A DNA stretch of 5,893 nucleotides from Bacillota bacterium (GTDB lineage: Bacteria; Bacillota_G; Limnochordia; DTU010): NCBI GenBank assembly GCA_012799255.1, contig JAAZLQ010000328.1, positions 1 to 5,893 on the forward strand, written 5' to 3'. The stretch's first letter is position 1, and the number at the start of each line of letters is the position of its first letter. Below the pieces are notes generated by a model. That model ran no database searches and had not been told where the DNA came from. It saw nothing but the letters and a program-made list of their open reading frames with translations. Position numbers and translations under genes: made by a program. Positions 1 through 5,856 of this stretch are shown here, in pieces.

Positions 1-519
1 ATTATCGATACCTTCATGCAATTTGTCCCGTCTCGCGCCCGACAACAAGCGTGGGAGTTTAGAAGAACTGTAAGTGTAGACCTCTTTGGATATATTAAGG
101 GTCGGTTTGTCATGCTGCTATTTAGCATTCTCATAGCGGGTGCTGGCCTCTTTTTGATTGGTACTCGTTATTGGATATTATTGGGCATTATTATTGGGAT
201 TGTTGATCAGATCCCTGTTATAGGTCCCGGGATTATCTTCACCCCTTGGGTCGCACTGAGCGTTATTGCTGGAGACATTGATCGAGCTGTTTATCTGACC
301 ATCCTCTATTTTGTAATTTTTGCTTTCCGAAACTTCGCCGAACCGAAAATCATGGGCGATTCAGTGGGATTGCATCCGCTGATCATGCTTTTAGCCATGT
401 ACGGCGGTGCAGTGTTCTTTGGGGTTATTGGCATTTTTATCGGCCCAATACTAGCGATTTTCATTCGAGCGACTACATCATCAGGCCTGTTCAAATTCCC
501 ACCTTATTCCCAAGACTAA
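1..519 (+). CDS. AI-2E family transporter, YtvI-like (3' part of gene)
   Basis: C-terminal 172 codons of a polytopic membrane protein. The frame is open to the left edge, so the start lies outside the window; the first Met at 16 is internal. After a short amphipathic stretch (VPSRARQQAWEF) come about four to five hydrophobic segments. Family hallmarks of the AI-2E/UPF0118 permeases are visible: the loop VDQIPVIGPG, the PW that follows it, the EPKIMGDSVGLHPL signature, and a final helix FGVIGIFIGPILAIF. The spacing and the PVIGPG/PW loop resemble YtvI, a permease produced during sporulation in Bacillus, which would fit the spoIIP gene nearby. Other AI-2E paralogues (YdbI, YueF, PerM) are possible, and the transported substrate is not predictable. 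The gene ends just before an intrinsic terminator. The family call is secure; the YtvI subfamily is an inference. Confidence 0.9.
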   Translation: MIDTFMQFVPSRARQQAWEFRRTVSVDLFGYIKGRFVMLLFSILIAGAGLFLIGTRYWILLGIIIGIVDQIPVIGPGIIFTPWVALSVIAGDIDRAVYLTILYFVIFAFRNFAEPKIMGDSVGLHPLIMLLAMYGGAVFFGVIGIFIGPILAIFIRATTSSGLFKFPPYSQD

Positions 520-527
520 CCTGAATC

Positions 528-557
528 AGTCCCCTTACATAAAAGGGGACTTTTTTT
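528..557 (+). terminator. Intrinsic terminator after the AI-2E transporter gene
   Basis: A perfect 9-bp stem, AGTCCCCTT (528-536) with AAGGGGACT (543-551), closes a 6-base loop and runs straight into seven T residues (551-557). It lies 8 bases after the transporter stop codon. It separates this gene from the downstream membrane protein, whose ribosome binding site begins only 13 bases after the T run. Confidence 0.93.
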
Positions 558-570
558 GCACACTAAGGTC

Positions 571-577
571 AAGGAGG
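571..577 (+). promoter_or_regulatory. Ribosome binding site of the DUF1614-like gene
   Basis: AAGGAGG lies 6 bases before the ATG at 584. It is a near-perfect Shine-Dalgarno sequence and fixes that start. No convincing promoter fits between the terminator T run and this site, so transcription must come from a promoter overlapping the hairpin, from further upstream, or by read-through. Confidence 0.85.
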
Positions 578-583
578 CAAGCC

Positions 584-1198
584 ATGTTCTCACTTCCCTT
601 TAGTGTTACCCTACTTGGAATTGTTACCGTAGTGGTTTTCCTCGGGCTCGGGCAGAGAGTCTTAGACCGCATGCGTTTAACCGGCTTTGAAGCACTCATT
701 ATTCTCATCCTTATGATCATTGGTCACTTTCTGCCCACAATTACGTTAAGCCGGGGTGTGGATGTAAACTTAGGAGGTTTAATTCCCCTTGGAGTTGTGA
801 TCTACTTGCTCGTCACCACCTCGGGGCTGGAGCAAAGAAGGGCTCTAGGGATAAGCCTCGGCACAGCCATTTTAATCTGGTTAACTGATACGTTTTTGCC
901 CCTTCAACCTGGTCTCTTAGATCCCGTATTTAGTGGCGGGATTTTTGCAGGCCTTTTGGCGACCATCTGGGGACGTTCCAGAAGGGGAGCATTTATTGCC
1001 GGGATCCTAGGTATCCTTCTGGTGGATCTTGCTAATATGCTCCAGCTAAGGGTACAAGGTATACAGCAAAGAATCACTATTGGTAGTGGAGGACTTTTTT
1101 CGAGTATCGTGATTTGTTCTTTTCTGGCTGTAGCAATAACAGAAATAATTGGAGAAGTGCGAGAGACAATCCATCTCAGAGGTGAGCATGATGATTAG
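584..1198 (+). CDS. Polytopic membrane protein, DUF1614-like
   Basis: A 204-residue, strongly hydrophobic protein with about six to seven predicted membrane segments (roughly residues 7-23, 36-52, 64-79, 88-105, 117-130, 136-152, 169-190) and a short charged C-terminus. VNLGGLIPLGVVIYLL (residues 61-76), a following acidic WLTD (99-102), and a glycine-rich DPVFSGGIFAGLLA stretch (113-126) recall the DUF1614 family of membrane proteins, which has no established function. The start is set by the AAGGAGG site at 571-577. The 3' end overlaps the beginning of spoIIP by 11 bases, so the two are very likely cotranscribed and translationally coupled. This makes a role in the mother-cell or engulfment membrane plausible, though unproven. 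The family assignment is from memory of the motif pattern and is moderately sure; that it is a real integral membrane protein is nearly certain. Confidence 0.82.
   Translation: MFSLPFSVTLLGIVTVVVFLGLGQRVLDRMRLTGFEALIILILMIIGHFLPTITLSRGVDVNLGGLIPLGVVIYLLVTTSGLEQRRALGISLGTAILIWLTDTFLPLQPGLLDPVFSGGIFAGLLATIWGRSRRGAFIAGILGILLVDLANMLQLRVQGIQQRITIGSGGLFSSIVICSFLAVAITEIIGEVRETIHLRGEHDD
1178..1185 (+). promoter_or_regulatory. Ribosome binding site of spoIIP inside the preceding gene
   Basis: AGAGGTGA lies within the last codons of the DUF1614-like gene. It sits just before two consecutive ATG codons, at 1188 and 1191. Counting from the AGAGG core (ends 1182), the gaps are 5 and 8 bases, so either ATG may be used. 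The TTG at 1149 in the same frame has no such site and would spoil the signal peptide. Confidence 0.7.
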
Positions 1199-2285
1199 GA
1201 TAAAGATGCAACTAATGACCTGCCTCTTGGTGTTCTCTCTCTGTGTAGCTACAGTCGCTCTGGCAAACGAAGAAATCTGGGGAGAATATCTCCCTATTGA
1301 CCAGTATTTCACCCTAATAGGTCCTGATGAACAGATTCTCCTCGAAACGGGGCGCAAGGTCTATCTAGGAGACCAATACCTAGCAGCAGATAACAAGCTC
1401 TATGAGATTGTGGAAATTGATGAAGAGGCACTTGTTGCTCGGGCAGAGTTTGTGGAAGAAGTGGAGTTGGAGATTGTTTCTTGGAAGGATCTTCGCAAGG
1501 AACTGGGCCTAACCGTCATTGAAGCAGCTCCTGAGGGCAAAGAAAGGGGAACAATTGCCCTTTATCACACCCACAATGCTGAAAGCTATGTACCAACAGA
1601 TGGAACGGATAGCATTTACGGAAAGGGCGGTATTCATAAAGTGGGGTCCGCTTTCGCCTCTGCACTGCAAGAGCTAGGAATTACTGTTGATTACTCGGAA
1701 AACCTCCATCTTCCCCATGATCGGGGCGCGTACAGACGTTCCCGGGAGACTGTCTTAGAGCTCATTTCTAATGAACCTGATGCCATTTTTGATATACATC
1801 GGGATGCTGCACCACAGGGAGCATATGCCATCGAACTAGAGGATCAATGGATGACAAGTGTGCAGTTTGTCGTAGGGAGACAAAACCAAAATCTGGGGAT
1901 TAATAAGAAGTATGCCCAGTCACTCAAGAAAATAGCAGATGATATGTATCCTGGGTTAGTCAAGGGGATTTTCTATGGCAGGGGTAACTACAATCAGGAT
2001 TTGAGCCCTTTAAGTCTGCTTTTGGAAGCGGGAGCGCATACCAATAGTCGACCTGCAGCGGAGAAAGGAATCAGTCTCTTTGCTGAAGTGGTAGACTTCT
2101 ATTTCTACGGTCCAACAGCAGAAGCGGCTGGCCTTGGCCAAGGTGGCGTTGCCAGCCGCAGTATTGCTGGCGTTGTTTCTTTTGTAGGCACGATAGCGGT
2201 CGTATTGTATGTGATCAATGCTGGTGGATTCAAGGAAGCTTTAGCACGCTTAAAGGGGTCCCTAAACCGGCGTCGCCTAAGGTAG
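1188..2285 (+). CDS. spoIIP: Stage II sporulation protein P (SpoIIP), C-terminally anchored form
   Basis: SpoIIP is the cell-wall amidase/endopeptidase that, with SpoIID and SpoIIM, degrades septal peptidoglycan so the mother-cell membrane can engulf the forespore. The 365-residue product starts with a signal peptide (basic MMIRIK, hydrophobic core, cleavage likely after ALA at 24-26). A non-conserved domain follows, then the catalytic domain. The zinc-amidase motifs are present: HTHNAES (H127, H129, E132), DIHRD (202-206), and LLLEAGAHTN with E280. A second hydrophobic helix near residues 325-346 is followed by a basic tail (KEALARLKGSLNRRRLR). Bacillus SpoIIP is held by an N-terminal anchor, so here the anchor seems to have moved to the C-terminus. 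The start overlaps the upstream membrane-protein gene. The 3' end overlaps the decayed ybaK on the other strand by 9 bases. No sigma-E promoter could be recognised. Confidence 0.93.
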   Translation: MMIRIKMQLMTCLLVFSLCVATVALANEEIWGEYLPIDQYFTLIGPDEQILLETGRKVYLGDQYLAADNKLYEIVEIDEEALVARAEFVEEVELEIVSWKDLRKELGLTVIEAAPEGKERGTIALYHTHNAESYVPTDGTDSIYGKGGIHKVGSAFASALQELGITVDYSENLHLPHDRGAYRRSRETVLELISNEPDAIFDIHRDAAPQGAYAIELEDQWMTSVQFVVGRQNQNLGINKKYAQSLKKIADDMYPGLVKGIFYGRGNYNQDLSPLSLLLEAGAHTNSRPAAEKGISLFAEVVDFYFYGPTAEAAGLGQGGVASRSIAGVVSFVGTIAVVLYVINAGGFKEALARLKGSLNRRRLR

Positions 2286-2458
2286 ATCACCGAGCGTCAA
2301 GTCTTCCACATGGGCCTCTGAAGCTGCAACCAGATCCGCTGGAGCAAGCCTTATTTGCGCGCCCCGAACTCCTGCGCTGACTACAATGAGTTCATGACCT
2401 AAGGCACTTAGTCAAGTCCGAGACCGTCAAGAAAACGCATCGCATTAGTTTTCTTCAC
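2277..2458 (-). pseudogene. ybaK: Remnant of ybaK (Cys-tRNA(Pro) deacylase) with large internal deletion
   Basis: YbaK/EbsC-type deacylases clear Cys mischarged on tRNA-Pro and are usually about 155-165 residues. On the minus strand a GGAGG site (2470-2466) precedes a GTG at 2458. This reads VKKTNAMRFLDGLGLD, the typical YbaK N-terminus (KKTNAMR-LD), then hits TAA at 2410-2408. In the next frame, from about 2408 to the TAG at 2279-2277, the sequence reads on into the typical YbaK C-terminus: LIVVSAGVRGAQIRLAPADL and then a VEDL ending. Only about 16 + 43 codons remain. About 100 central codons, including the catalytic lysine region, are missing, and the ends are out of frame. The gene would have followed the alpha/beta hydrolase in one operon with a 17-base gap. 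The remnant is too short for an ORF caller to report. The identity rests on both ends independently matching the family. Confidence 0.85.
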
Positions 2459-2475
2459 AGGTTTGCCTCCATTCA

Positions 2476-3264
2476 TTAGCTAAACTGGAACAGCTCCTTG
2501 ATCCACTCGATACATAAACCCATCCAAGTTGCCACATGGGAATCTGTACCCCTGGAGTCATCCGTTTCGGTAATGGCTAAGGACAAGCCATGTGGTCCAT
2601 TGGGATAAATATGTAACTCGAATGGACATCCATTAGCCTGGAGAGCGTTGGCAAACATCAGACTATTCTCCACAGGGACCACTGGATCCGTCACTGTGTG
2701 CCATAAAAATGTCGGTGGAGTGCGCGTACTCACCTGCTTTTCCAAAGACATTTCAAATAGAATTTCTTCTGAAGGATCTGGACCTAACAGATTGAGCATA
2801 GATCCCTCGTGGGCAAACTCCCCAGATGTAATTACGGGATAGGCAAGAATCAAAGCGTTTGGCTGACTCTGTGAGGACCCGTCCAACTTATGCCAGTGCA
2901 CTCCTAAGCTGGCAGCTAAATGTCCTCCTGCGGAAAAGCCACAAACCGCTATTTTATCCTCTATCAGGTTCCACTCCTTGGCCCTTTCCCGAACCATACT
3001 AACCGCTTCTGCCAGTTCAAGCAAGGGCCGACGATAGTCGTCGGGCTGGACAGTATAATAAAGCACAAAAACATGAAAACCAGCTGCAGCAAATTGAAGT
3101 GCTACAGCGTCATCTTCCCGCGGTGACAAGAAACGATAAGCCCCGCCAGGACAAATGACCACTGCTGGTCGTTGGCGCTCTCCTTCCTGAATATAACACT
3201 TCAACTCTGCTCCGACGAAGTTTGTACCCCTAGGAACAACTCTGAGTCTCTGAATCTGCATCAT
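2476..3264 (-). CDS. Alpha/beta hydrolase, esterase/lipase (BD-FAE/acetyl-esterase-like)
   Basis: A 262-residue single-domain alpha/beta hydrolase without signal peptide, so probably cytoplasmic. The oxyanion-hole motif CPGGAY lies at residues 38-43, the nucleophile elbow GFSAGG at 109-114 (Ser111), and the acid in TDPVVP (Asp193). The catalytic His is in the GPHG motif (His225). The whole triad and order are intact, and the length fits the family. The PGGxY plus GFSAGGHLAASL pattern is that of the group that includes acetyl-xylan esterases, feruloyl-esterase-like BD-FAE proteins and endo-1,4-beta-xylanase-B-annotated esterases. The substrate is likely a small acyl ester such as a deacetylated sugar intermediate, but this cannot be fixed. 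The start ATG at 3264 has GGGAGG (3275-3270) 5 bases upstream; a second ATG follows directly. It is transcribed divergently from the phosphodiesterase gene and is followed by the ybaK remnant. Confidence 0.92.
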   Translation of the reverse strand: MMQIQRLRVVPRGTNFVGAELKCYIQEGERQRPAVVICPGGAYRFLSPREDDAVALQFAAAGFHVFVLYYTVQPDDYRRPLLELAEAVSMVRERAKEWNLIEDKIAVCGFSAGGHLAASLGVHWHKLDGSSQSQPNALILAYPVITSGEFAHEGSMLNLLGPDPSEEILFEMSLEKQVSTRTPPTFLWHTVTDPVVPVENSLMFANALQANGCPFELHIYPNGPHGLSLAITETDDSRGTDSHVATWMGLCIEWIKELFQFS

Positions 3265-3290
3265 TAATTCCTCCCATGCAATTACGTCCT

Positions 3291-3320
3291 ATTATATCTT
3301 CTCCACCGCTCTGTTCCTCC
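3291..3320 (-). promoter_or_regulatory. Putative promoter of the alpha/beta hydrolase gene
   Basis: On the minus strand a perfect TATAAT (3296-3291) lies 26 bases before the start codon. At 17-base spacing the -35 position is GAGGAA, a poor match to TTGACA, so the promoter may depend on an activator or be weak. The -10 is seen; the rest is inference. Confidence 0.4.
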
Positions 3321-3347
3321 CTTTTGCTTTACCTTAATCCGGAACAG
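3311..3347. repeat. Inverted repeat CTGTTCC/GGAACAG in the divergent intergenic region
   Basis: Perfect 7-bp arms at 3311-3317 and 3341-3347 are separated by 23 bases, with no T run, so this is not a terminator. One arm covers the presumed -35 region of the hydrolase promoter. The arms could be half-sites for a regulator, though 7 bp at this spacing may also arise by chance. Confidence 0.35.
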
Positions 3348-3389
3348 GAAAAATCCCTTTTACTGCGAACTTCTAATAGAGACGACAAT

Positions 3390-3395
3390 AAGGGA
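3390..3395 (+). promoter_or_regulatory. Ribosome binding site of the GDPD gene
   Basis: AAGGGA lies 10 bases before the ATG at 3406 but only 1 base before the in-frame GTG at 3397. The GTG is therefore unlikely to be the start. The ATG choice also gives a clean signal peptide. Confidence 0.6.
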
Positions 3396-3405
3396 TGTGT
3401 ATTTC

Positions 3406-4239
3406 ATGGGAAAACGTAAACTGCTTCTATCTGTAGTGTTAGTAATGCTCTTAGCAGGCATAGCGAACGCGGCAAATGTAGGTAGTATTTGGAAGTTCGT
3501 AAATGAAACAAGACCCCTCGTAATAGCCCATAGAGGAGCTTCTTCTCTAGCGCCAGAGAACACATTGGCGGCGGTTCAGGTTGCTTTAGAGTTAGAAGTG
3601 GATGTAGTAGAGATTGATGTGCATCGCTCCTTCGATGGTCAACTGGTGGTCCTACATGACAAAACGGTAAATCGTACCACATCTGGCAAGGGAAGCGTCA
3701 CAGATCTTACCCTTGAAGAACTGAAACAGCTCGATGCGGGCAGTTGGTTCAAGTCTTCATTTAAGGGAGAAACGATTCCAACCCTCCGTGAAGTACTAAA
3801 GGCCACTAAGGACAAAGCAATACTCCTCATCGAACTGAAGGGCGAACGGACAGAAGTTCGTACTGTTGAGTTAGTAAAAGAACTGGGGATGGAAGATCAA
3901 GTAGTTATTCAGTCTTTTGACTTCCAGCAGATTCAGAAGGTCAAGCAACGTGCACCAGAGATCCCCACAGTCTGGTTGGTTCGAGAGCCCAAACATAGTG
4001 AAGATCCCCAAAAGGCCGCTAATTGGATCGCCAACACCACTGAGTACGTTGGAGCAACCGGAATTGGCATTCGCCACAACTGGTTTACACCTGAACTTAT
4101 GGCTACAGCTAAAGAGAGAAATTTAGCGATCTTCGTCTGGACGGTGGATAGCCGAGCAGACATGAAAAGTTTTATCAAAGCTGGGGTACATGGTATTATC
4201 ACTAATCGTCCCCAGAACCTGCTTCTCCTTTTACCTTGA
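3406..4239 (+). CDS. Secreted glycerophosphodiester phosphodiesterase (GDPD)
   Basis: GDPDs hydrolyse glycerophosphodiesters (deacylated phospholipids, lipoteichoic-acid turnover products) to sn-glycerol 3-phosphate and an alcohol. The 277-residue protein has a signal peptide (MGKRK, hydrophobic core, probable cleavage after ANA at residues 20-22), so it acts outside the membrane. The GDPD TIM-barrel signatures are complete: AHRGASS (His42, Arg43), PENT (50-53), VEIDVH (Glu69, Asp71), LHDKTVNRTT (His84), IELKG (Glu143, Lys145), and the C-terminal VWTVD and GVHGIITNRP motifs. Glu69, Asp71 and Glu143 are the expected metal ligands, and the two His are general acid/base. The start at 3406 is preferred to the GTG at 3397 on ribosome-binding-site spacing. 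No terminator separates it from the EEP gene 43 bases downstream, so the two probably form one operon. This suggests that both enzymes attack phosphodiesters at the cell surface. The family is certain; the natural substrate is inferred. Confidence 0.95.
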   Translation: MGKRKLLLSVVLVMLLAGIANAANVGSIWKFVNETRPLVIAHRGASSLAPENTLAAVQVALELEVDVVEIDVHRSFDGQLVVLHDKTVNRTTSGKGSVTDLTLEELKQLDAGSWFKSSFKGETIPTLREVLKATKDKAILLIELKGERTEVRTVELVKELGMEDQVVIQSFDFQQIQKVKQRAPEIPTVWLVREPKHSEDPQKAANWIANTTEYVGATGIGIRHNWFTPELMATAKERNLAIFVWTVDSRADMKSFIKAGVHGIITNRPQNLLLLLP

Positions 4240-4270
4240 ACAAACCCTGTTTTGGAACTAATGAAGATTC

Positions 4271-4275
4271 AGGAG
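4271..4275 (+). promoter_or_regulatory. Ribosome binding site of the EEP-family gene
   Basis: AGGAG ends 7 bases before the ATG at 4283, which supports that start. The 43-base gap after the GDPD gene holds no hairpin with a T run. Confidence 0.7.
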
Positions 4276-4282
4276 TGGTCAA

Positions 4283-5383
4283 ATGAAATTATTATTTAAA
4301 CTACTGGGCATTATGCTTGTTGTCTTAGTCCTGTTGGCAGGTGGTCTTATTGGCTACCTTGCAATTACAGAGTACCGAGTTGAACCGGTCCTACCAGTAC
4401 AGATCACACAACAGCAAGATCAAATCATCCAAGACGGTAGTGAACTTACTATTACGTCATTCAACATTGGTTATGCCTCGCTTGATCAAGATGTGGATTT
4501 TTTCATGGACGGAGGTACCATGTCCAGGGGCATTAGCCGAGAGCGGGTTGAGCATAATTTAGAATCGATAATCGAGTATTTGAGCTCCCTAAACTCGGAT
4601 ATTTATTTAGTGCAAGAAGTAGACCAGAATAGCACCCGGAGCTATATGATTGACCAACGTGATCGCATTGCTAAAGCCTTTAAAGATTATAGCTCAAGTT
4701 ATGGCGTCAATTACCAAGTAGGATGGGTCCCCGTGCCACTGACAGCACCAATGGGACGGGTTTCTTCTGGAATTCAAACCCTTTCACGCTTTACTGTGCA
4801 CGACGCAACTAGAATAGCTCTCCCTAGTGAATCAAGTTGGCCAACACGCTTGGCCCACTTGAAGCGGTGCCTTTTGGAAAGTAGAATTCCTGTCAGTAGT
4901 GGCAAACAGTTGGTGATTGCGCACATTCACCTTTCTGCATTCGATCAAGGTGGTATTATCCGCAACCAGCAGTTAAGTTTCCTTCAAGAATACGCACGTC
5001 GAGAATTCGCTAAGGGAAACTATGTTGTTTTGGGTGGCGATTGGAATCACCTTCTAGCAGAAAATCCTGCAGAGAAACGGGCACGCCTCTCTGCAGTCTG
5101 GCCTGATTGGCTCCAGATTCTGCCGGAAGACTTCCTTCCGGAGTTTAACTGGGCCTTTGACGAAAGTGTTCCCAGCAACAGAAGTATGGAAGCCCCCTAT
5201 AATCCAGAAAGGTCCTTTTTGGTCACCATTGACGGCTTTCTAGTATCACCCAATATCGAAATAATCCAGGTGAACAACCACGATCTCCGTTTCAAGCATA
5301 GTGATCATAATCCGGTAACCCTGAGGCTTCGATTGCAGCCAGAAGCTTATGAAGTTGAGGAAGAATCTGATGCTGAAATATAA
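4283..5383 (+). CDS. Membrane-anchored endonuclease/exonuclease/phosphatase (EEP) superfamily protein
   Basis: A 366-residue protein with an N-terminal basic stretch and one membrane helix (about residues 5-28), followed by an EEP (DNase I-like) catalytic domain that would lie outside the membrane. The expected active-site series is present: SFNIGY (Asn61), VQEVD (Glu112, metal ligand), AHIHLS (His214/His216), GGDWNH (Asp253, Asn255) and SDHNPV (Asp341, His342). The C-terminus is acidic (EVEEESDAEI). The superfamily contains nucleases, inositol-phosphate phosphatases and sphingomyelinases. With an extracytoplasmic location and a GDPD gene immediately upstream, a phospholipid-head-group or other phosphodiesterase role seems more likely than DNA repair. 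An extracellular nuclease cannot be excluded. It has no hallmarks of exodeoxyribonuclease III. The helix could be an uncleaved anchor or a signal sequence; no clear cleavage site was seen. Confidence 0.92.
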   Translation: MKLLFKLLGIMLVVLVLLAGGLIGYLAITEYRVEPVLPVQITQQQDQIIQDGSELTITSFNIGYASLDQDVDFFMDGGTMSRGISRERVEHNLESIIEYLSSLNSDIYLVQEVDQNSTRSYMIDQRDRIAKAFKDYSSSYGVNYQVGWVPVPLTAPMGRVSSGIQTLSRFTVHDATRIALPSESSWPTRLAHLKRCLLESRIPVSSGKQLVIAHIHLSAFDQGGIIRNQQLSFLQEYARREFAKGNYVVLGGDWNHLLAENPAEKRARLSAVWPDWLQILPEDFLPEFNWAFDESVPSNRSMEAPYNPERSFLVTIDGFLVSPNIEIIQVNNHDLRFKHSDHNPVTLRLRLQPEAYEVEEESDAEI

Positions 5384-5387
5384 CCTC

Positions 5388-5401
5388 TGTCTGATCAGAC
5401 A
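5388..5401. repeat. 14-bp perfect palindrome TGTCTGATCAGACA
   Basis: This perfect dyad starts 5 bases after the EEP stop codon. It abuts the AAGGGAG ribosome binding site of the following short ORF. As RNA it could fold with a GATC loop, and CCT (5384-5386) could add three pairs with GGG (5403-5405), covering the ribosome binding site. It could be a protein-binding site, a small regulatory hairpin, or a transcript-end remnant; it lacks a T run. Confidence 0.5.
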
Positions 5402-5417
5402 AGGGAGCAAAATTCTC

Positions 5418-5674
5418 ATGCTTAATCGCGATTGGATTGGAAAGAAATTGGCTGGGTTTTACACCCAAACAACCTTGGGGTAGCTACAAACCTTCCTCTG
5501 AGCCTGAAATATGCCTTGGAAAAGACGGGCTGCTTTGATCATCACAGTGTCTTTGATGGTATACAGATGGTCCAACAAAGAGTAACCGAGGTTAGCCCCG
5601 AGTTGGAGAGCGATGATACGTTAAGAAACATTTACCTCGAAAAGTATTTAAACCTCAGGAAGGTCTCTTCCTGA
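5418..5674 (+). pseudogene. Small unrecognised ORF, apparently frameshifted
   Basis: An AAGGGAG site (5401-5407) lies 10 bases before an ATG at 5418, which reads MLNRDWIGKK and stops after 21 codons. An overlapping frame, open from 5432 (only a TTG with no ribosome binding site) to a TGA at 5672-5674, encodes 80 residues. Adding one G after 5435 would join the two into a continuous 85-residue protein beginning MLNRDWDWKEIGW. So either a 1-base loss (or a sequencing error) has broken a small gene, or the downstream frame is non-coding. The second frame looks protein-like, with mixed charged and hydrophobic residues and an acidic, helical C-terminus (ELESDDTLRNIYLEKYLNLR). I do not recognise the family. 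The last eight codons run through the terminator hairpin, so the native C-terminus may have been lost. Confidence 0.45.
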
Positions 5675-5685
5675 GGTTCTTCTTT
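5651..5685 (+). terminator. Intrinsic terminator of the + strand genes
   Basis: A perfect 12-bp stem (AACCTCAGGAAG 5651-5662 with CTTCCTGAGGTT 5667-5678) has a 4-base loop. It is followed by a pyrimidine-rich tail, CTTCTTT. It ends the GDPD-EEP-small-ORF transcription unit and faces the rRNA operon terminator just 4 bases further on. The tail is weaker than a run of U, but the stem is very stable. Confidence 0.85.
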
Positions 5686-5688
5686 AGC

Positions 5689-5714
5689 AAAAAAAAGACA
5701 CCTCATTGGTGTCT
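5689..5714 (-). terminator. Intrinsic terminator of the rRNA/tRNA operon
   Basis: On the minus strand a 7-bp stem, AGACACC with GGTGTCT (5714-5708 and 5702-5696), encloses a 5-base loop. It runs directly into eight T residues (the complement of the A run 5689-5696). It begins 7 bases after the CCA end of tRNA-Asn. Confidence 0.9.
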
Positions 5715-5721
5715 GAAAAAA

Positions 5722-5796
<75 letters not shown>

Positions 5797-5856
5797 GCGA
5801 AACCTCCAATGCGACACCGTGTATAGCAAGCAGCATCACATAAGAGAAAAATTAAT

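Noticed and set aside
519..570. Sigma-E promoter for the DUF1614-spoIIP unit
   Set aside because: A CATA-containing stretch occurs at 538-545, but it is part of the terminator loop and stem, and no matching -35 lies at the right distance.
1149..1187. TTG at 1149 as the spoIIP start
   Set aside because: It has no ribosome binding site, and the added charged residues would precede the signal peptide. The ATGs at 1188/1191 have AGAGGTGA just upstream.
1046..1357. Minus-strand open frame of 103 codons across the DUF1614/spoIIP junction
   Set aside because: It lies opposite two well-supported genes, has no ribosome binding site, and its translation is rich in Arg/Ser/Cys without any domain pattern. 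It is a shadow frame.
3397..3405. GTG at 3397 as the GDPD start
   Set aside because: Only 1 base separates it from the AAGGGA site. The ATG at 3406 has a 10-base gap and begins a typical signal peptide.
3933..4202. Minus-strand 89-codon frame inside the GDPD gene
   Set aside because: It is antisense to conserved GDPD motifs and has no start signal. It is a shadow of the real gene.
5797..5856. Possible second tRNA between tRNA-Asn and 5S rRNA
   Set aside because: The 60 bases show no T-arm consensus or cloverleaf. The stretch is an ordinary operon spacer.
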